Below are positions 55,301 to 59,963 of a DNA stretch of 64,000 nucleotides, in pieces. Below the pieces are notes generated by a model. It was not told where the DNA came from and ran no database searches. It worked only from the letters and a program-made list of their open reading frames with translations. This DNA comes from Lates calcarifer (taxonomy: Eukaryota > Chordata > Actinopteri > Centropomidae): positions 1,688,971 through 1,752,970 of the forward strand of contig NC_066851.1 in assembly GCF_001640805.2 (NCBI RefSeq). Reading direction: 5' to 3'. Each line of letters opens with the position of its first letter. Positions within the stretch are counted from its first letter, which is position 1. Both the position numbers and the translations under genes were made by a program.

Positions 55301-58300
55301 TAAAATGGTAAATGAACCATGTCATCAGAACAAAAATCTTTTACATTCAGAAAAAAAAAAAACTTTTAAAGTTTATTGCTTTGTTTAAAAAGGTGAGACA
55401 TGAAAACAACCGCTTTATAATGTGATATAGTCATTAAGTCTAGTTCTAATATCAAAGTGTGCAATGTAGCTGCTGTTTATAATGACATTACATTTTTAAA
55501 GCAGCAAACTGGTGATGAAAATGTCTATGCATCCAGCAGGTGGTTAAAAAGCTAATAGAGGCTGTTATAAAGGTGGATGAAAGAATTTTCAACATAGCAT
55601 CTTTAGTCAGACCACATCACATTTAGGGGCACACGTGTGTACAGTAAAAATCACTGTGAAACTATGTAACGTGCTGATCAACAGCTACTGTGGCCATAAG
55701 TGACAATTAAAACAGTAAATGTTGATACACAGAGTAAGATTAGCACAAGTAGAGAAGAGTCATGATATGATAAAGTTTGTTTTCAGCTAACATTAGCCAC
55801 CAGCTACTGGTCACACCAGACCAGGTAAAGTTGTATCAGCAGAGAATTTGATGGTACTGAATTAAGAATTATACATTTACAGCCACAAAAAAACTGGACA
55901 GTGCCACACACTGTGAACACAACATCATCAAACAGACAAAGAACTATTTTTAGAGTCATGCTGGTCAGACTTTCCTAAATGCTCCACTCTGTTCACTGTG
56001 AAACAACGCTCATGAAAGCAGAGACAGAGAACCAGAACAGCAAGGTCAGGTCCTGAGATGATAGAAAAGGTGCAACAAAGCCCTGCAGAGCTGAGAAGGA
56101 CGACAGAGTTGGATGATTTTCTGTGGGTTTGTCACGACTGACAGGTTACACTTTACATACAGTCACTATAGGTGTAAAAACATGAATTAGTGTAGATTGG
56201 ACTCGCTAACAGTGAACAGTCTTTCAAAAGTTACATAGTTTTGCCACTAGCACTGCCATGATCTCTGACCCCCCCCACCACCAATAATCCAGACAGAATA
56301 TAGACTGTATACACACGCGCACACACACACACACACACACTCTTCCACCAGCAGAAGGTTGCTTTGCTGTTCTCCACATCCAGCCCCCCCCCCACATCCT
56401 CCTCCTCCTCTACTACCTCACCTACCCCCGGTGTTGGCAAAGGCATCTGGGTGTGTGTGTGCATGCGTGTGTGTGTGTGTCAGGCAGGCTGCTGCGTGGT
56501 GAGCATGCCCTCTGTCATTCATGCAGAGCAGCCCTGTCCAACTGTCACTTCCTGACAGGCCGATAATCAATCTCTTTATTAACTGCTCTGCTGCAGACCA
56601 CCGCCACTGAGGGGAGGAGGCAGGGGAGGGGGAGGTGAAGAGTGAGGAGGGAGGGGAGAGGGGGAGGTGAAGAGAAGGGAGGGAGGAAGGGGACAAGAGA
56701 GGAGCAGGACTCGTGCTGCAGCTTGGAAGGAAACTGATCACATTTTTAAGACAGTTAGAGTGGTTTAAAAGGCTCTTATTTTGAAAGGCTATGTCACACT
56801 TAATGATACAAAAAATCTTTGAAAGAAAACTTACTGTTATCAAGGAAAGTGAAATATTCTTACCTTAGAAAGTTGTTATGGCAAATATGTTTGCTAACAG
56901 TAACCTTTCACACATCCACAAACATCATCTTTTTATGTGGTGTGTGCACCAGGTCAATGTGAGTCCAACATTCACTCTGTTGGCTCTGGTTGTTTTGGTC
57001 TCTGCAGAGAAATATCTGACTTTTTAGCTGCTATAGAGAATGTTCTAGTGTCTTGATGCTGGACAGGTAGAGCACAGCTTCTCTGTGACCAGACTGAATT
57101 GTCATTTCATCATTCAGTCTGATATTGTGTTCACGTTAGCCTGTTTCTGCTCGGTATGAGGAAAGTGATTTGTTCCACTGAGATCATTTGCAGTCCTACT
57201 TGTTGCTGATAGGAGAACATTTTTCTCAATATTCAAAGAAGTACGCTAATTTAAGAGTTATGAAGACTTGAAGTGGTACAACAACCTATACAGCTACACT
57301 GACTTCATCCACAGTTGTTGCTGTTGTTGTGGCCTTATTTCTGGCTGTTGAACGTGAATTTGATGTCCACATTCTTAATCCAGCTGTCAAAGCTCTGACT
57401 GGCGTCAACATGTTGGGCTAAACCGACCAAAAGGTCCACAGACGTGCAGAGCCGGGTGATGATTCCCTGTGGATTTGTCACTAAAGATGAGCCCTTTCAC
57501 CCTAAACAATCATTTGATCCATTGCTGATGTAGACAATATTTACTGGTGCAGCTTTACAGAGAAATATACGTCAGCGTGTTTGATTCAACAATGGTAACA
57601 CTTGTTTATCACACCGCAGGTCCACTCAGGCTTCTTTCCTTTTGATAAGCCAACACATGGATCTTTTTCAAATGTGCTCACTTTGCCGACATAATCTATT
57701 TCCATGTGTTTAAAAAGACAAAGCATGAAAGAGGAGTTAGAGAGCGTGTCTCAAACTGCCGTCCAGACCTGCTGCTGCTGTTGGTTTTTGGGACGCTGGG
57801 CTTTCCTGACAGCATCACACCCGTCGTCACAGCGATAATTTATGAGGCGGGAAAGTGTATCAGTGATTCTGGTGGCCAGCAGCCAGCCAGGAGTCAGAAC
57901 ACTGCCTGTCTGCTGCTCTTTCCTTTTCTTCTCCATCCTTTGATTTGTTTCTTTTTTCCAGTTTCCTCAGAGTCACTTTTCCAATGAAATGAGCAGACAG
58001 GAGGCTGAGGGAAACAGAGTGCAATAAAAATATATTACAACATTTAATCACAGAAGGAATTCCTGGAGTGAATAAGCATCACTGATGGATGAGATCTAAG
58101 GTGTGAGAAAATCAGTGGGGAGATTTTTCACCCTGGTAACAGCTGCGCCAAAGGACGTCAGTGTGTCCGACCACCCAACGCTTTCGTCCAGAGCAGGCAA
58201 CTTTGTTTCTGATCATCTTTTTATGTCTGACACGTCTCAGGAAGACTTCAGGAGTCCATCATTACCAAAATCTGATGCGGTGACTGTCTCGCAAGGAAAA

Positions 58301-58613
58301 ACTAAAGTGTAGTCTGATACTGTTGTTACCATTGCAACACTCTACATCAGTTACAGATGTCAAATACATGAGTGGCTGCTCTGCAGGTTTCTTGGCATGA
58401 TGCTAATCCTGAATGTTTGTTGAAGACTTTAATGGTTGTATTCTTGTGTGTGATCAACAGGATGAGTTTCTGATGGAGACTCAGACAAGGCTTCAGTCAG
58501 AGATCACCCAGTGTTGCCTCACCAATGCCAGGCTCTCTGGCCTCGCCGTGGATACCTCTGAGATGTTATCTGCTGCAGGCGACAGACCGGCTGATAGCGT
58601 GACTACAGCCTGA
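7148..58613 (+). CDS. ppp1r37-like leucine-rich-repeat gene, nine exons (5' end not found)
   Basis: Spliced coding span, joined from exons 7148-7193, 13510-13610, 13804-13923, 16233-16380, 20771-20926, 22065-22177, 25582-25723, 26796-26962 and 58461-58613. All junctions are GT/AG with matching phases (1,0,0,1,1,0,1,0). The product is 381 residues plus TGA. Residues about 10-325 form ribonuclease-inhibitor-type LRRs (LxxLxLxxN cores such as LEILELSNN, LKVLLLRNN, LQVLDLGEN, IQRLDLRQN). The order and spacing match PPP1R37/LRRC68, a PP1-binding regulatory subunit: CLDLKGE, the EYYES-like YYES segment, CEGAVALAEF and the METQ/IETQ helix after the last repeat all align without gaps. By-eye identity to human PPP1R37 is roughly 45%, low for a fish ortholog, so I infer a paralog. 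It stops about 40 residues after the METQ helix, whereas PPP1R37 continues for hundreds. The N-terminal RVxF region is not seen. PP1 binding is therefore unproven. Confidence 0.85.
7860..9305. repeat. degenerate minisatellite, CCTAAACTAAAT-like
   Basis: A sentence-like core, roughly AAACTAAATTTGATC, then CCTTACATTAAACTAA, then CCTAATCCTAGTTCAAATC, recurs with variation. Copies start near 8044, 8115, 8193, 8267, 8404, 8510, 8850, 8988, 9164 and 9262. Spacing is uneven (about 70-180 bases). The array is interrupted around 8590-8820 by unrelated AT-rich sequence. A few CCTAA-like words reappear near 10660-10700. No coding potential. Confidence 0.7.
9304..9660. repeat. fish dispersed repeat (TTTATATA... 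family)
   Basis: The sequence matches, from memory, a common fish repeat that begins with a TTTATATAGCCCAATAT-like stretch and contains GGAAGAAACCTCAGGAAGA (here near 9463-9481). It is non-coding. It abuts the SGNH-like fragment, so the two may belong to one composite element. Confidence 0.6.
9880..10260 (-). pseudogene. decayed SGNH-hydrolase-like fragment of a transposable element
   Basis: Read on the minus strand, 9921-9965 gives ADGLHPTAAGTAILS. This matches the DGLHPS..G..LS block around the catalytic Asp/His of the SGNH/GDSL-like domain found in many fish repeat-derived proteins. Further upstream on the minus strand, near 10100-10150, a QDIQVCQTDVSALF-like stretch resembles the NDIR..QSEVL block. 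Stops and frameshifts break the frame, so no working protein is made. It lies antisense inside an intron of the LRR gene. The exact parent element is uncertain. Confidence 0.55.
10235..10620. repeat. probable continuation of the SGNH-linked repeat
   Basis: GAGCAATGGAGTCTCC near 10231-10247 and a following GGTGGAGGTGGAAG-type stretch resemble non-coding parts that accompany the SGNH-like repeat in fish. The short open frame here (10235-10417) is not considered a gene. Confidence 0.35.
11107..11139. repeat. (GA)n microsatellite
   Basis: A pure GA run of about 16 copies. Confidence 0.95.
12245..12480 (+). mobile_element. LINE 3' tail (L2/CR1-like reverse transcriptase C-terminus)
   Basis: The + strand encodes LRSSDSGLLFIP, then FGDRAFSVAAPTLWNSLP, then a FKSALKSH-like end (12266-12450). 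This is the conserved C-terminal block of the reverse transcriptase ORF in L2/CR1/jockey-type non-LTR elements. Upstream polymerase motifs are absent, as expected of a 5'-truncated insertion. A T-rich run (about 12459-12475) follows the stop. A second fragment of the same family lies on the minus strand at about 40380-40625. Confidence 0.8.
12603..12745 (-). repeat. tail of a fish dispersed repeat (TATCCCAGC family)
   Basis: Contains CATCCACCCATCCGTTAGC, CACTTATCCTTTAAGGG, GCTGGAGCCAATCCCAGCTG and GGCAGTCTATCACAGGGCC. These are the characteristic words of the 3' end of a common fish repeat, whose head is seen at 21428-21590 and middle-to-tail at 35660-35835. Confidence 0.7.
13004..13044. repeat. 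(TAA)n microsatellite
   Basis: About 13 TAA/AAT trinucleotides in a row, interrupted by one C near the end. Confidence 0.95.
13510..13610 (+). CDS. ppp1r37-like exon (GERLD...LEEN)
   Basis: A 101-base exon giving residues 16-49: GERLDHRSCEALEVV..., then FDFINLQAAQLEEN. PPP1R37 has GEKLDYRTCEALEEV... and the VDLEQTNLDED strand at the same place. The acceptor is TATCAAG|GTGAGC and the donor is AAAAT|GTGAGT. The start is phase 1 and the end phase 0, which fits both neighbours. An ATG-initiated reading frame that runs across both junctions (13443-13841) is intron read-through. Confidence 0.92.
13611..13803. other. short phase-0 intron (193 bases)
   Basis: Runs from GTGAGT to CTCTCCCAG with a T-rich tract. 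It is the only compact intron of the gene. Confidence 0.9.
13804..13923 (+). CDS. ppp1r37-like exon (GASSLLDM...LIKQ)
   Basis: A 120-base exon of exactly 40 codons, residues 50-89. GASSLLDMILYYESTTHLDI followed by SDNSSMGTSGWRALAHLIKQ matches PPP1R37 GASALFDMIEYYESATHLNI and GTRGWQAAAHMMRK. It covers the first clear LRR strand (THLDISDN). The acceptor is CTCCCAG|GGAGC and the donor is AAGCAG|GTTGGC. Confidence 0.93.
13924..16232. other. intron (2.3 kb, phase 0)
   Basis: Holds a hAT-type MITE at 15291-15520. The stretch 14550-15180 looks like an older, unassigned repeat (GCTAAG/TTAACAG-rich). Nothing is recognised in the rest. Confidence 0.8.
15283..15528. mobile_element. hAT-type MITE with 8-bp target duplication
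   Basis: Terminal inverted repeats TAGGGCTGGGTA (15291-15302) and TACCCAGCCCTA (15509-15520 as its reverse complement, with one difference) bound a 230-bp element. TCCTTATC (15283-15290) and TCCATATC (15521-15528) flank it as an 8-bp target duplication with one mismatch, the size expected of hAT transposases. It has no coding capacity. GGCTGGGTAT-type ends are typical of hAT-derived MITEs. Confidence 0.85.
16233..16380 (+). CDS. ppp1r37-like exon (SVCLSRLD...LYTL)
   Basis: A 148-base exon giving residues 90-138 plus the first base of codon 139. RLDVCNVPMVDYPALSLCKA and LTVLHLHNAQLSGMPLYTL align with the PPP1R37 repeats that contain LDARNTPLLDH and LAVLHLENASLSGRPL. The acceptor is TCTTTCAG|AGTGTG and the donor is ACTGG|GTATGA. 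The end is phase 1 and is completed as Val (G|TT) by the exon at 20771. Confidence 0.93.
17023..17064. repeat. (CA)n microsatellite
   Basis: 42 bases of uninterrupted CA. Overlapping reading frames here translate only as alternating Cys/Val and are artefacts. Confidence 0.95.
18994..20542 (-). mobile_element. Tc1-like DNA transposon, near full length, inactive
   Basis: A 1.55-kb element with TA target duplications at 18992-18993 and 20543-20544. The outer inverted repeats begin CACTGTGTGCACAATTATT (left) and CATTGTGTGCACAATTATT (right, reverse complement). A second, inner pair carries GTGTGCAGAATTATTAGGCA (about 19172-19202) and GTGTGCATAATTATTAGGCA (reverse complement of about 20351-20378). 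So the element has the IR/DR arrangement known from Sleeping Beauty-type transposons. The minus strand between them encodes a broken Tc1/mariner transposase. The coding strand is antisense to the host gene. Confidence 0.88.
19713..20332 (-). pseudogene. Tc1-like transposase, broken by frameshifts
   Basis: On the minus strand the frame starts MGQKRDMTDSDKSKIL at 20332. It gives a helix-turn-helix DNA-binding region (DHRTIKRFVAKG) and runs to the KTHKLKHQDWAKKYL block that leads into the catalytic core, with the frame lost near 19901. A second frame (19713-19904) resumes in the core region with WINNGHKAPLRFRCQQGGRG and VWAGIIKDELVGPF. This is typical of Tc1 transposases between the first and second catalytic Asp. 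The C-terminal part toward 19300 is not open. It is presumably inactive. Confidence 0.85.
20771..20926 (+). CDS. ppp1r37-like exon (AALKSNRALQELHL...)
   Basis: A 156-base exon, residues 139-190 plus the first base of codon 191. It holds two LRRs, ALQELHLTNNLLNSYHDALQ and TTLEILELSNNVIADAG. PPP1R37 has LRELYLADNKLNGLQDSAQLGNLLK and LQILDLRNNHVLDSG in the same order. The acceptor is TGTCTATAG|TTGC and the donor is GATGCTG|GTAAC. The ATG at 20755 lies in the intron and is not a start. Confidence 0.94.
21120..21290 (-). repeat. fish dispersed repeat, TTAGCTTAGC family
   Basis: CCAGTCTTTATTTTAAGCTT followed by AGCTAGCCATATCCTG is the reverse complement of the CAGGATGTGATTAGCTTAGC and CATAAAGACTGG words present at 35515-35655. 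A second copy in opposite orientation supports it being dispersed. Confidence 0.65.
21428..21590 (+). repeat. head of a fish dispersed repeat with tRNA-like start
   Basis: GCGGCATGGTGGTGCAGTGG, then TTAGCACTGTCACCTCACAG, then GGTTCTGGGTTTGAGCCC, and finally CCACAGTCCAAAGACATGCAGG. These are the well-known words of a common fish interspersed repeat. The first two blocks resemble the A and B boxes of a tRNA promoter, which would fit a SINE-like origin (inference). Confidence 0.7.
22065..22177 (+). CDS. ppp1r37-like exon (GLEELCDGL...LAKTL)
   Basis: A 113-base exon, residues 191-228. The split Gly codon G|GT is followed by LEELCDGLRRQTAGLKVLLL and RNNQITAKGMVHLAKTL. This matches the PPP1R37 segment GLAYICEGLKEQ...LVLWNNQLTHTGMAFLGMTL. 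The acceptor is TTAATTCCAG|GTTTGG and the donor is ACTCTG|GTGAGA. The end is phase 0. Confidence 0.93.
22178..25581. other. intron (3.4 kb, phase 0)
   Basis: Contains a deleted Tc1-like element (22532-23070), a T run (24645-24659), a G run (24964-24976) and a CpG-richer stretch (24690-25210). The reading frames at 24679-25116 lack any recognisable domain. Confidence 0.8.
22532..23070 (-). mobile_element. internally deleted Tc1-like element
   Basis: Ends CACCAATCAGCCACAACACT (left, 22534) and, as reverse complement, TACACCGATCAGCCACAACA (right, ending 23070). The minus-strand frame 22540-22788 reads MLTWPPNPPDPNLIEHLWD..., the PPNxPDxNPIEHxWD block around the last catalytic acidic residue of Tc1 transposases. 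It is followed by the normal C-terminal region up to the left inverted repeat. The N-terminal two-thirds of the transposase is missing, so only a non-autonomous derivative of about 540 bp remains. Its right half is related to both arms of the foldback at 54027-54585. Confidence 0.85.
25582..25723 (+). CDS. ppp1r37-like exon (PGLKVLQVLDLGEN...)
   Basis: A 142-base exon, residues 229-275 plus the first base of codon 276. KVLQVLDLGENLLGNEGIQD, then MPLMVNCSVLQLGLAQTNIT, then CEG. PPP1R37 reads SLETLNLGHNPIGNEGVRHL, then SVLRLGLASTKLTCEG. The acceptor is GTTTTTCAG|CCAGG and the donor is TGCGAAG|GTATAA. Confidence 0.94.
25724..26795. other. intron (1.1 kb, phase 1)
   Basis: AT-rich, with an old fish dispersed repeat at about 26074-26320 and nothing else recognised. 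Confidence 0.8.
26074..26320 (+). repeat. fish dispersed repeat ending CTAATCATTTCAGCT
   Basis: CACAATTTCCCAGATGCTAAG, then TTTTGTCCAACTACACTCC, then AAAAGATATTCAGTTTGCTA, and a tail AATAAACTAATCATTTCAGC. From memory these match a common percomorph repeat in the same order. The short open frame across it is not a gene. Confidence 0.65.
26796..26962 (+). CDS. ppp1r37-like exon (AVALAEFLAE...PPQEQ)
   Basis: A 167-base exon, residues 276-331. AVALAEFLAENHQIQRLDLR, then QNEVKIGGLMALCLALKINC, then SLVSLDLDHVPPQEQ. This is the best-conserved part: PPP1R37 has AVAVAEFIAESPRLLRLDLR, ENEIKTGGLMALSLALKVNH and SLLRLDLDREPKKE. The acceptor is GGGTGAAG|GTGCTG and the donor is GAGCAG|GTAGGT, phase 0. Translation continues directly into the exon at 58461. 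Confidence 0.94.
27474..28340 (-). repeat. fish dispersed repeat (family P), split by a nested insertion
   Basis: 27474-27592 has ACTTTGGTCCAAATTGAAAT and GGATGAATACTAACGATGAT. 28138-28340 has ATGAGGTTCTGTGTTTTGG and CAATTGGATGGATTACCATG. In intact fish copies these two blocks are adjacent, on the minus strand of a repeat that reads ATGGCAATCCATCCAATAG. Here they are separated by about 545 bp of another repeat. Confidence 0.65.
27593..28137. repeat. fish dispersed repeat (family Q), nested in family P
   Basis: TTTATATAGCGCCAAATCAC, then AGAGCAGGTCTAGACTGTA, then CTTTTAAGAGGCAGAAACCT, then GGTGGGCGGCCATCTGCCTC. This is a familiar non-coding fish repeat in its usual word order. It sits between the two halves of a family P copy, so it inserted later. 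I see no clear target duplication. Confidence 0.7.
31558..31812 (-). repeat. fish dispersed repeat (family P)
   Basis: GTTCTCCACAGGATGG, then GACTTTTCATCTAGATCATC, then TCAGCCTCAGCTGTATTTTG and TGTTTAGTGCTAA. It is the reverse complement of the 61660-61900 copy (AAAGCTGAGGCCGATGGGAA). Confidence 0.7.
32493..32513 (+). repeat. G-rich run
   Basis: Two long G runs separated by one T on the + strand, a potential G-quadruplex former. It also makes spurious Gly-rich reading frames. Confidence 0.8.
34211..34238. repeat. A homopolymer run
   Basis: A near-pure A tract after GAAGT. No retrotransposon body was recognised upstream of it. Confidence 0.9.
35515..35655 (+). repeat. fish dispersed repeat, TTAGCTTAGC family
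   Basis: TTAGATGAAAAGACTTTTAG, then CAGTAAATATGAGGCTAAAG and GATTAGCTTAGCTTAGCATA, then AAAGACTGGCGG. It is the same family as the reversed copy at 21120-21290. Confidence 0.7.
35660..35835 (+). repeat. middle and tail of the tRNA-headed fish repeat
   Basis: AGTCCAAACACATACAGG, then GTGACTCTAAATCACCTGTA, then GTGAGTGTGAATGGTTGT, then CCTGTGATGGACTGGCGATC and GTACAGGGTGTACCCCGCCT. It continues where the copy at 21428-21590 stops, and its tail corresponds to the reverse copy at 12603-12745. Confidence 0.75.
36072..36503 (+). mobile_element. MITE-like fish repeat (AGTATGTAGG...CACACACTGG)
   Basis: Begins TAAAGGACTAGTATGTAGGC and ends near CTGTCACACACTGG, degenerate inverted ends of a common fish element. 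Inside are AGATTGCAACCAGCTGATTA, GTCCATTCTGGGCTACTGTA, GAAGAGGACCCGCTCCCTAT and TTATATTCCATTGCTGCCAA in the usual order. It is close to full length (about 430 bp) and non-coding. Confidence 0.7.
36826..36852 (+). other. G-quadruplex-type motif
   Basis: Six G runs of two to seven bases separated by single T residues (GGGGTGGGTGGTGGG continuing in the same pattern). This fits a G3+N1-7 quadruplex pattern with short loops on the + strand. Confidence 0.75.
38785..38832. repeat. compound (ATT)n-(AGT)n microsatellite
   Basis: Seven ATT units change to about nine AGT units at 38806. Confidence 0.95.
39372..39407. other. perfect 16-bp-stem palindrome
   Basis: CATGTATTTATGGAAT (39372-39387) is exactly complementary to 39392-39407 around a four-base loop, GCGG. 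It is followed by GGATGGATGG. Confidence 0.85.
39471..39575 (+). repeat. partial fish dispersed repeat (family P)
   Basis: ATCATCTGGGGACCATGAGC, then AATGGTTGATGAGATATTTC and AGTCTGGGCCAAAGTGCTGG, as in other family P copies. Confidence 0.65.
40159..40188. repeat. (TAA)n microsatellite
   Basis: About ten TAA units. Confidence 0.95.
40380..40625 (-). mobile_element. LINE 3' fragment (L2/CR1-like reverse transcriptase C-terminus)
   Basis: Minus-strand frames give YKLLLLVYKSLH, then LRSSDSGLLSIP, then SFGDREAPTLWNSLPMET. These match the conserved end of the L2/CR1-type reverse transcriptase, including the YKSLH block missing from the 12245 copy. A frameshift lies between the first and second blocks, and a short deletion removes the AFSVA segment after FGDR. 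It is a dead 5'-truncated copy. Confidence 0.8.
40911..41439 (+). mobile_element. deleted Tc1-like element (CACTTTATTAGGAACAC family)
   Basis: The left end ACACTCACTGAGCACTTTAT and the right end (reverse complement TACACTCAGAAAGCACGTTA) are inverted repeats. Inside on the + strand, 41215-41310 encodes YFQQDNAPCHKAEVVSNFFH, then EHDSEFNSLPGP. This is the Tc1 transposase block around the second catalytic Asp (QQDNAPxH). The DNA-binding part and the PDxNPIEH block are gone or scrambled. It is non-autonomous and inactive. Confidence 0.82.
41490..41816 (-). CDS. unclassified open frame, possible repeat-derived fragment
   Basis: A 108-codon minus-strand frame, next to the Tc1 fragment. The last half (IISFKGGSNCGHQLDYLL, then EEKCFLCGGEGASSRRSF, then RELLNMKADVIETTQ) is hydrophilic with a CxxC pair. 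It loosely recalls the Cys-rich start of some fish repeat-derived proteins. I cannot name a family, and no splice context supports a host gene. It may well be chance. Confidence 0.15.
   Translation of the reverse strand: MAMKVDGTNLMPGGAYCVLPHCYLIGYLSSTVVIICLHLAEAIISFKGGSNCGHQLDYLLQQKSESLSFEEKCFLCGGEGASSRRSFQDHKHLRELLNMKADVIETTQ
44019..44312 (+). repeat. fish dispersed repeat (family P)
   Basis: Two diverged internal units: TTCATCCTCAGGGGGACATG with AATTTCATGAAAATCCATCC, then TTCATCCTCAGGGGGCCATG with AATTTCACTGCAATCCAATC. They are separated by a GTGGCACTAAGATGAAAAGT stretch. This is the standard layout of the family, in + orientation. Confidence 0.75.
50341..50620 (+). repeat. fish dispersed repeat with telomere-like TTAGGG words
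   Basis: GAGGGTTAAGACTTGGTTTT, then GGGTTTAGGGTTAGGGTAAG, then AGGCATTTAGTTGTGATGGT, then TATGTCAATGAGTGTG. The TTAGGG-like words are internal and imperfect, and the flanking words match a known interspersed fish repeat. It is not a true telomere tract. Confidence 0.6.
50950..50990. repeat. (GA)n microsatellite
   Basis: A pure GA run of about 20 copies. Confidence 0.95.
52104..52138. repeat. (TG)n microsatellite
   Basis: An interrupted TG run. A second pure one lies at 52276-52308 and a (TCC)n tract at 52469-52494. Confidence 0.95.
54027..54585. mobile_element. foldback (hairpin) derivative of a Tc1-like element
   Basis: The left arm (54027-54268) and right arm (54337-54585) are inverted copies of each other over about 240-250 bp. 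By eye they are about 90% identical, from the ends (TATACACCAATCAGCCATAA against TATACACCGATCAGCCATAA) to a central spacer of about 68 bp. Shared words on both arms include GTTATAACACAATGTTCTGC and TCAGGGGCCTCCCCCAGCAG. Each arm is related to the right half of the deleted Tc1-like element at 22532-23070. It encodes no transposase; any mobility would need one supplied in trans. Confidence 0.88.
54724..55014 (-). CDS. unclassified 96-codon open frame
   Basis: A minus-strand frame beginning MDNERRKRMEAETRRESSQ, Arg/Glu-rich at first and then mixed, ending VRSMWHLMRLTR. It is composition-wise more protein-like than its neighbours. It has no recognisable domain, homolog, splice sites or promoter that I can point to, and it lies inside the large intron. 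Probably fortuitous. Confidence 0.15.
   Translation of the reverse strand: MDNERRKRMEAETRRESSQPTKIVDFLDLHVEVHAVVRASIPPSFHKAGHSVTCQNAPSLSAPLHENILTNSHKVNIQQEAVEAVRSMWHLMRLTR
56609..56709 (+). repeat. purine-rich G tract with a 32-bp duplication
   Basis: About 100 bases almost all A/G. AGGGGGAGGTGAAGAG occurs exactly twice, at 56627-56642 and 56659-56674. Confidence 0.8.
56940..57060 (-). repeat. fish dispersed repeat (AGAAATATCTGACTTTTTAG)
   Basis: GTGTGCACCAGGTCAATGTG, then CCAACATTCACTCTGTTGGC and TCTGCAGAGAAATATCTGAC, then TTTTTAGCTGCTA. From memory this is the reverse complement of a fish repeat with TTAGCAGCTAAAGAGTCAGA. Its outer limits are unclear. Confidence 0.5.
58461..58613 (+). CDS. 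ppp1r37-like last coding exon and stop
   Basis: A 153-base exon, residues 332-381 and TGA. DEFLMETQTRLQSEITQCC aligns without a gap after PPQEQ of the previous exon: PPP1R37 reads PKKEAVKSFIETQKALLAEI, a helix capping the LRRs. It then runs TNARLSGLAVDTSEMLSAAG and DRPADSVTTA to the stop. PPP1R37 continues here with a long acidic/proline-rich tail; this gene ends. The acceptor is TGATCAACAG|GATGAG. If an alternative donor sits upstream of the stop, a longer form could exist, but none is evident. Confidence 0.88.
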   Translation, partial: DEFLMETQTRLQSEITQCCLTNARLSGLAVDTSEMLSAAGDRPADSVTTA

Positions 58614-59021
58614 GATCGTACACACACAGATGCTCACACGGCACACAGAGGAGGGAAAATGGCAAACTTTGTACAGATCACCTCAGAAACCACTCATGGG
58701 TTCAGACACACAGGCGGCATGTCCCAGTGTCCCCAACCCAAACAGCTGACTAGCAGATATATGTGAATAATAATTCTTTTGCAAATAATGATAACCATAA
58801 AACTCCAAATCCGGGTAATAAAGGCGGAGTAGAGCTCCCTAATGAAACGCAAGCCTCCCTGCTGCTTCACACCTAATGTTCCCGCCATGCCGCTCGCCAC
58901 TTTCCATAAAGCAATTTTGCAAGCCCTCTTCAAACATGAATCACCTAGAAATGAAGAACCCCCCAACCCCCACCCCAACCCCACACCATCCCCACCCCTT
59001 CCTACAACACTCATACCAGAG

Positions 59022-59024
<3 letters not shown>

Positions 59025-59070
<46 letters not shown>
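59025..59070. repeat. (TG)n microsatellite
   Basis: 46 bases of pure TG inside the probable 3' UTR. Confidence 0.95.
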
Positions 59071-59071
<1 letters not shown>

Positions 59072-59957
59072 TGTAGCATCAACTGGGCTAAGTTTCATCT
59101 GCATTAATCAGCTGAGAAGCACAAACAGACGTTCATCAGCGATACGATGTGAAACAACGGAGTAAAGTGCACAGAGCTGCAGTGAACAGAGGGGTGGAGG
59201 TGTCATGGTTGTACAAACTCGTTCAAAAGCAGAAAAACTGACCTACACACACACACACAGTGTACTTTTATGAACAGTAAAAATGTTGTCAGTTATTTTC
59301 TGTGTTTTTCAGTGGTTAACATTCTCTATCTGGTAAAAGAAGACTCAGAAAAGTCTATTTTTGATTTTCCTCACAACAACCCCACTAAACGGTGTTATGC
59401 TGCTATGAAGAAGACTACTGATTGTATATGCATATGTAACATATATTTTATAGCACTCCAAATGGCTTCAGGTTTTAAGCTTAATTACATTCCCCCAAAA
59501 CACATTTTTGAATAGTACCTGGTTTGAAACAACGTGGGCATGTTTAAGTTTTAATAAGGTGACGTCTGTGGTGGTGTGAATATTGTAAAAATGTATTTAG
59601 CTTTGGCTGAGGTGTAAAAGTTGGCATGTCAATAACAAAGTTGGTGTGTCAATACAAAGAATATATGTTAGTCTTTTTTATTTTTAGATAAATGATGATT
59701 TTCCTCCAGCAGTGTAAAGGCAGTGTCTGCGTTTATGTTTCACCAGAAAGACAGAAAACTAAAGTTGACTCTCTATGGACTGTGGAAACATAGTCAGGTA
59801 TATCCATGTTAGGCAGGCAGTAGCAATGAAAAAAAAAAAAAGTTGAAAAGTTAAATGTCAAGTGTATTGTTAGTAAATTGTTATATTATTATTTTTCTCA
59901 TGATGTTATGATTGTTCTCTGGGAATAATGTAACTTTTTCTTGTAAAATTATTCTCT

Positions 59958-59963
59958 AATAAA
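59958..59963 (+). terminator. candidate polyadenylation signal
   Basis: AATAAA followed within 10 bases by a T run. It is about 1.35 kb after the stop codon. Confidence 0.45.

Larger units (their letters stand above)
26963..58460. other. very long phase-0 intron (31.5 kb)
   Basis: No exon, of this gene or any other, was recognised between the donor at 26963 and the acceptor at 58460. The gapless match of the two exons to PPP1R37 argues that none is missing. It holds the dispersed repeats, transposon pieces and microsatellites listed separately. Several stretches with neither repeats nor genes (for example 28900-30200, 33000-33600, 49750-50250, 50750-51130) have homeodomain/octamer-like words and could be regulatory. 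The remaining stretches show nothing I can assign. Confidence 0.8.
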
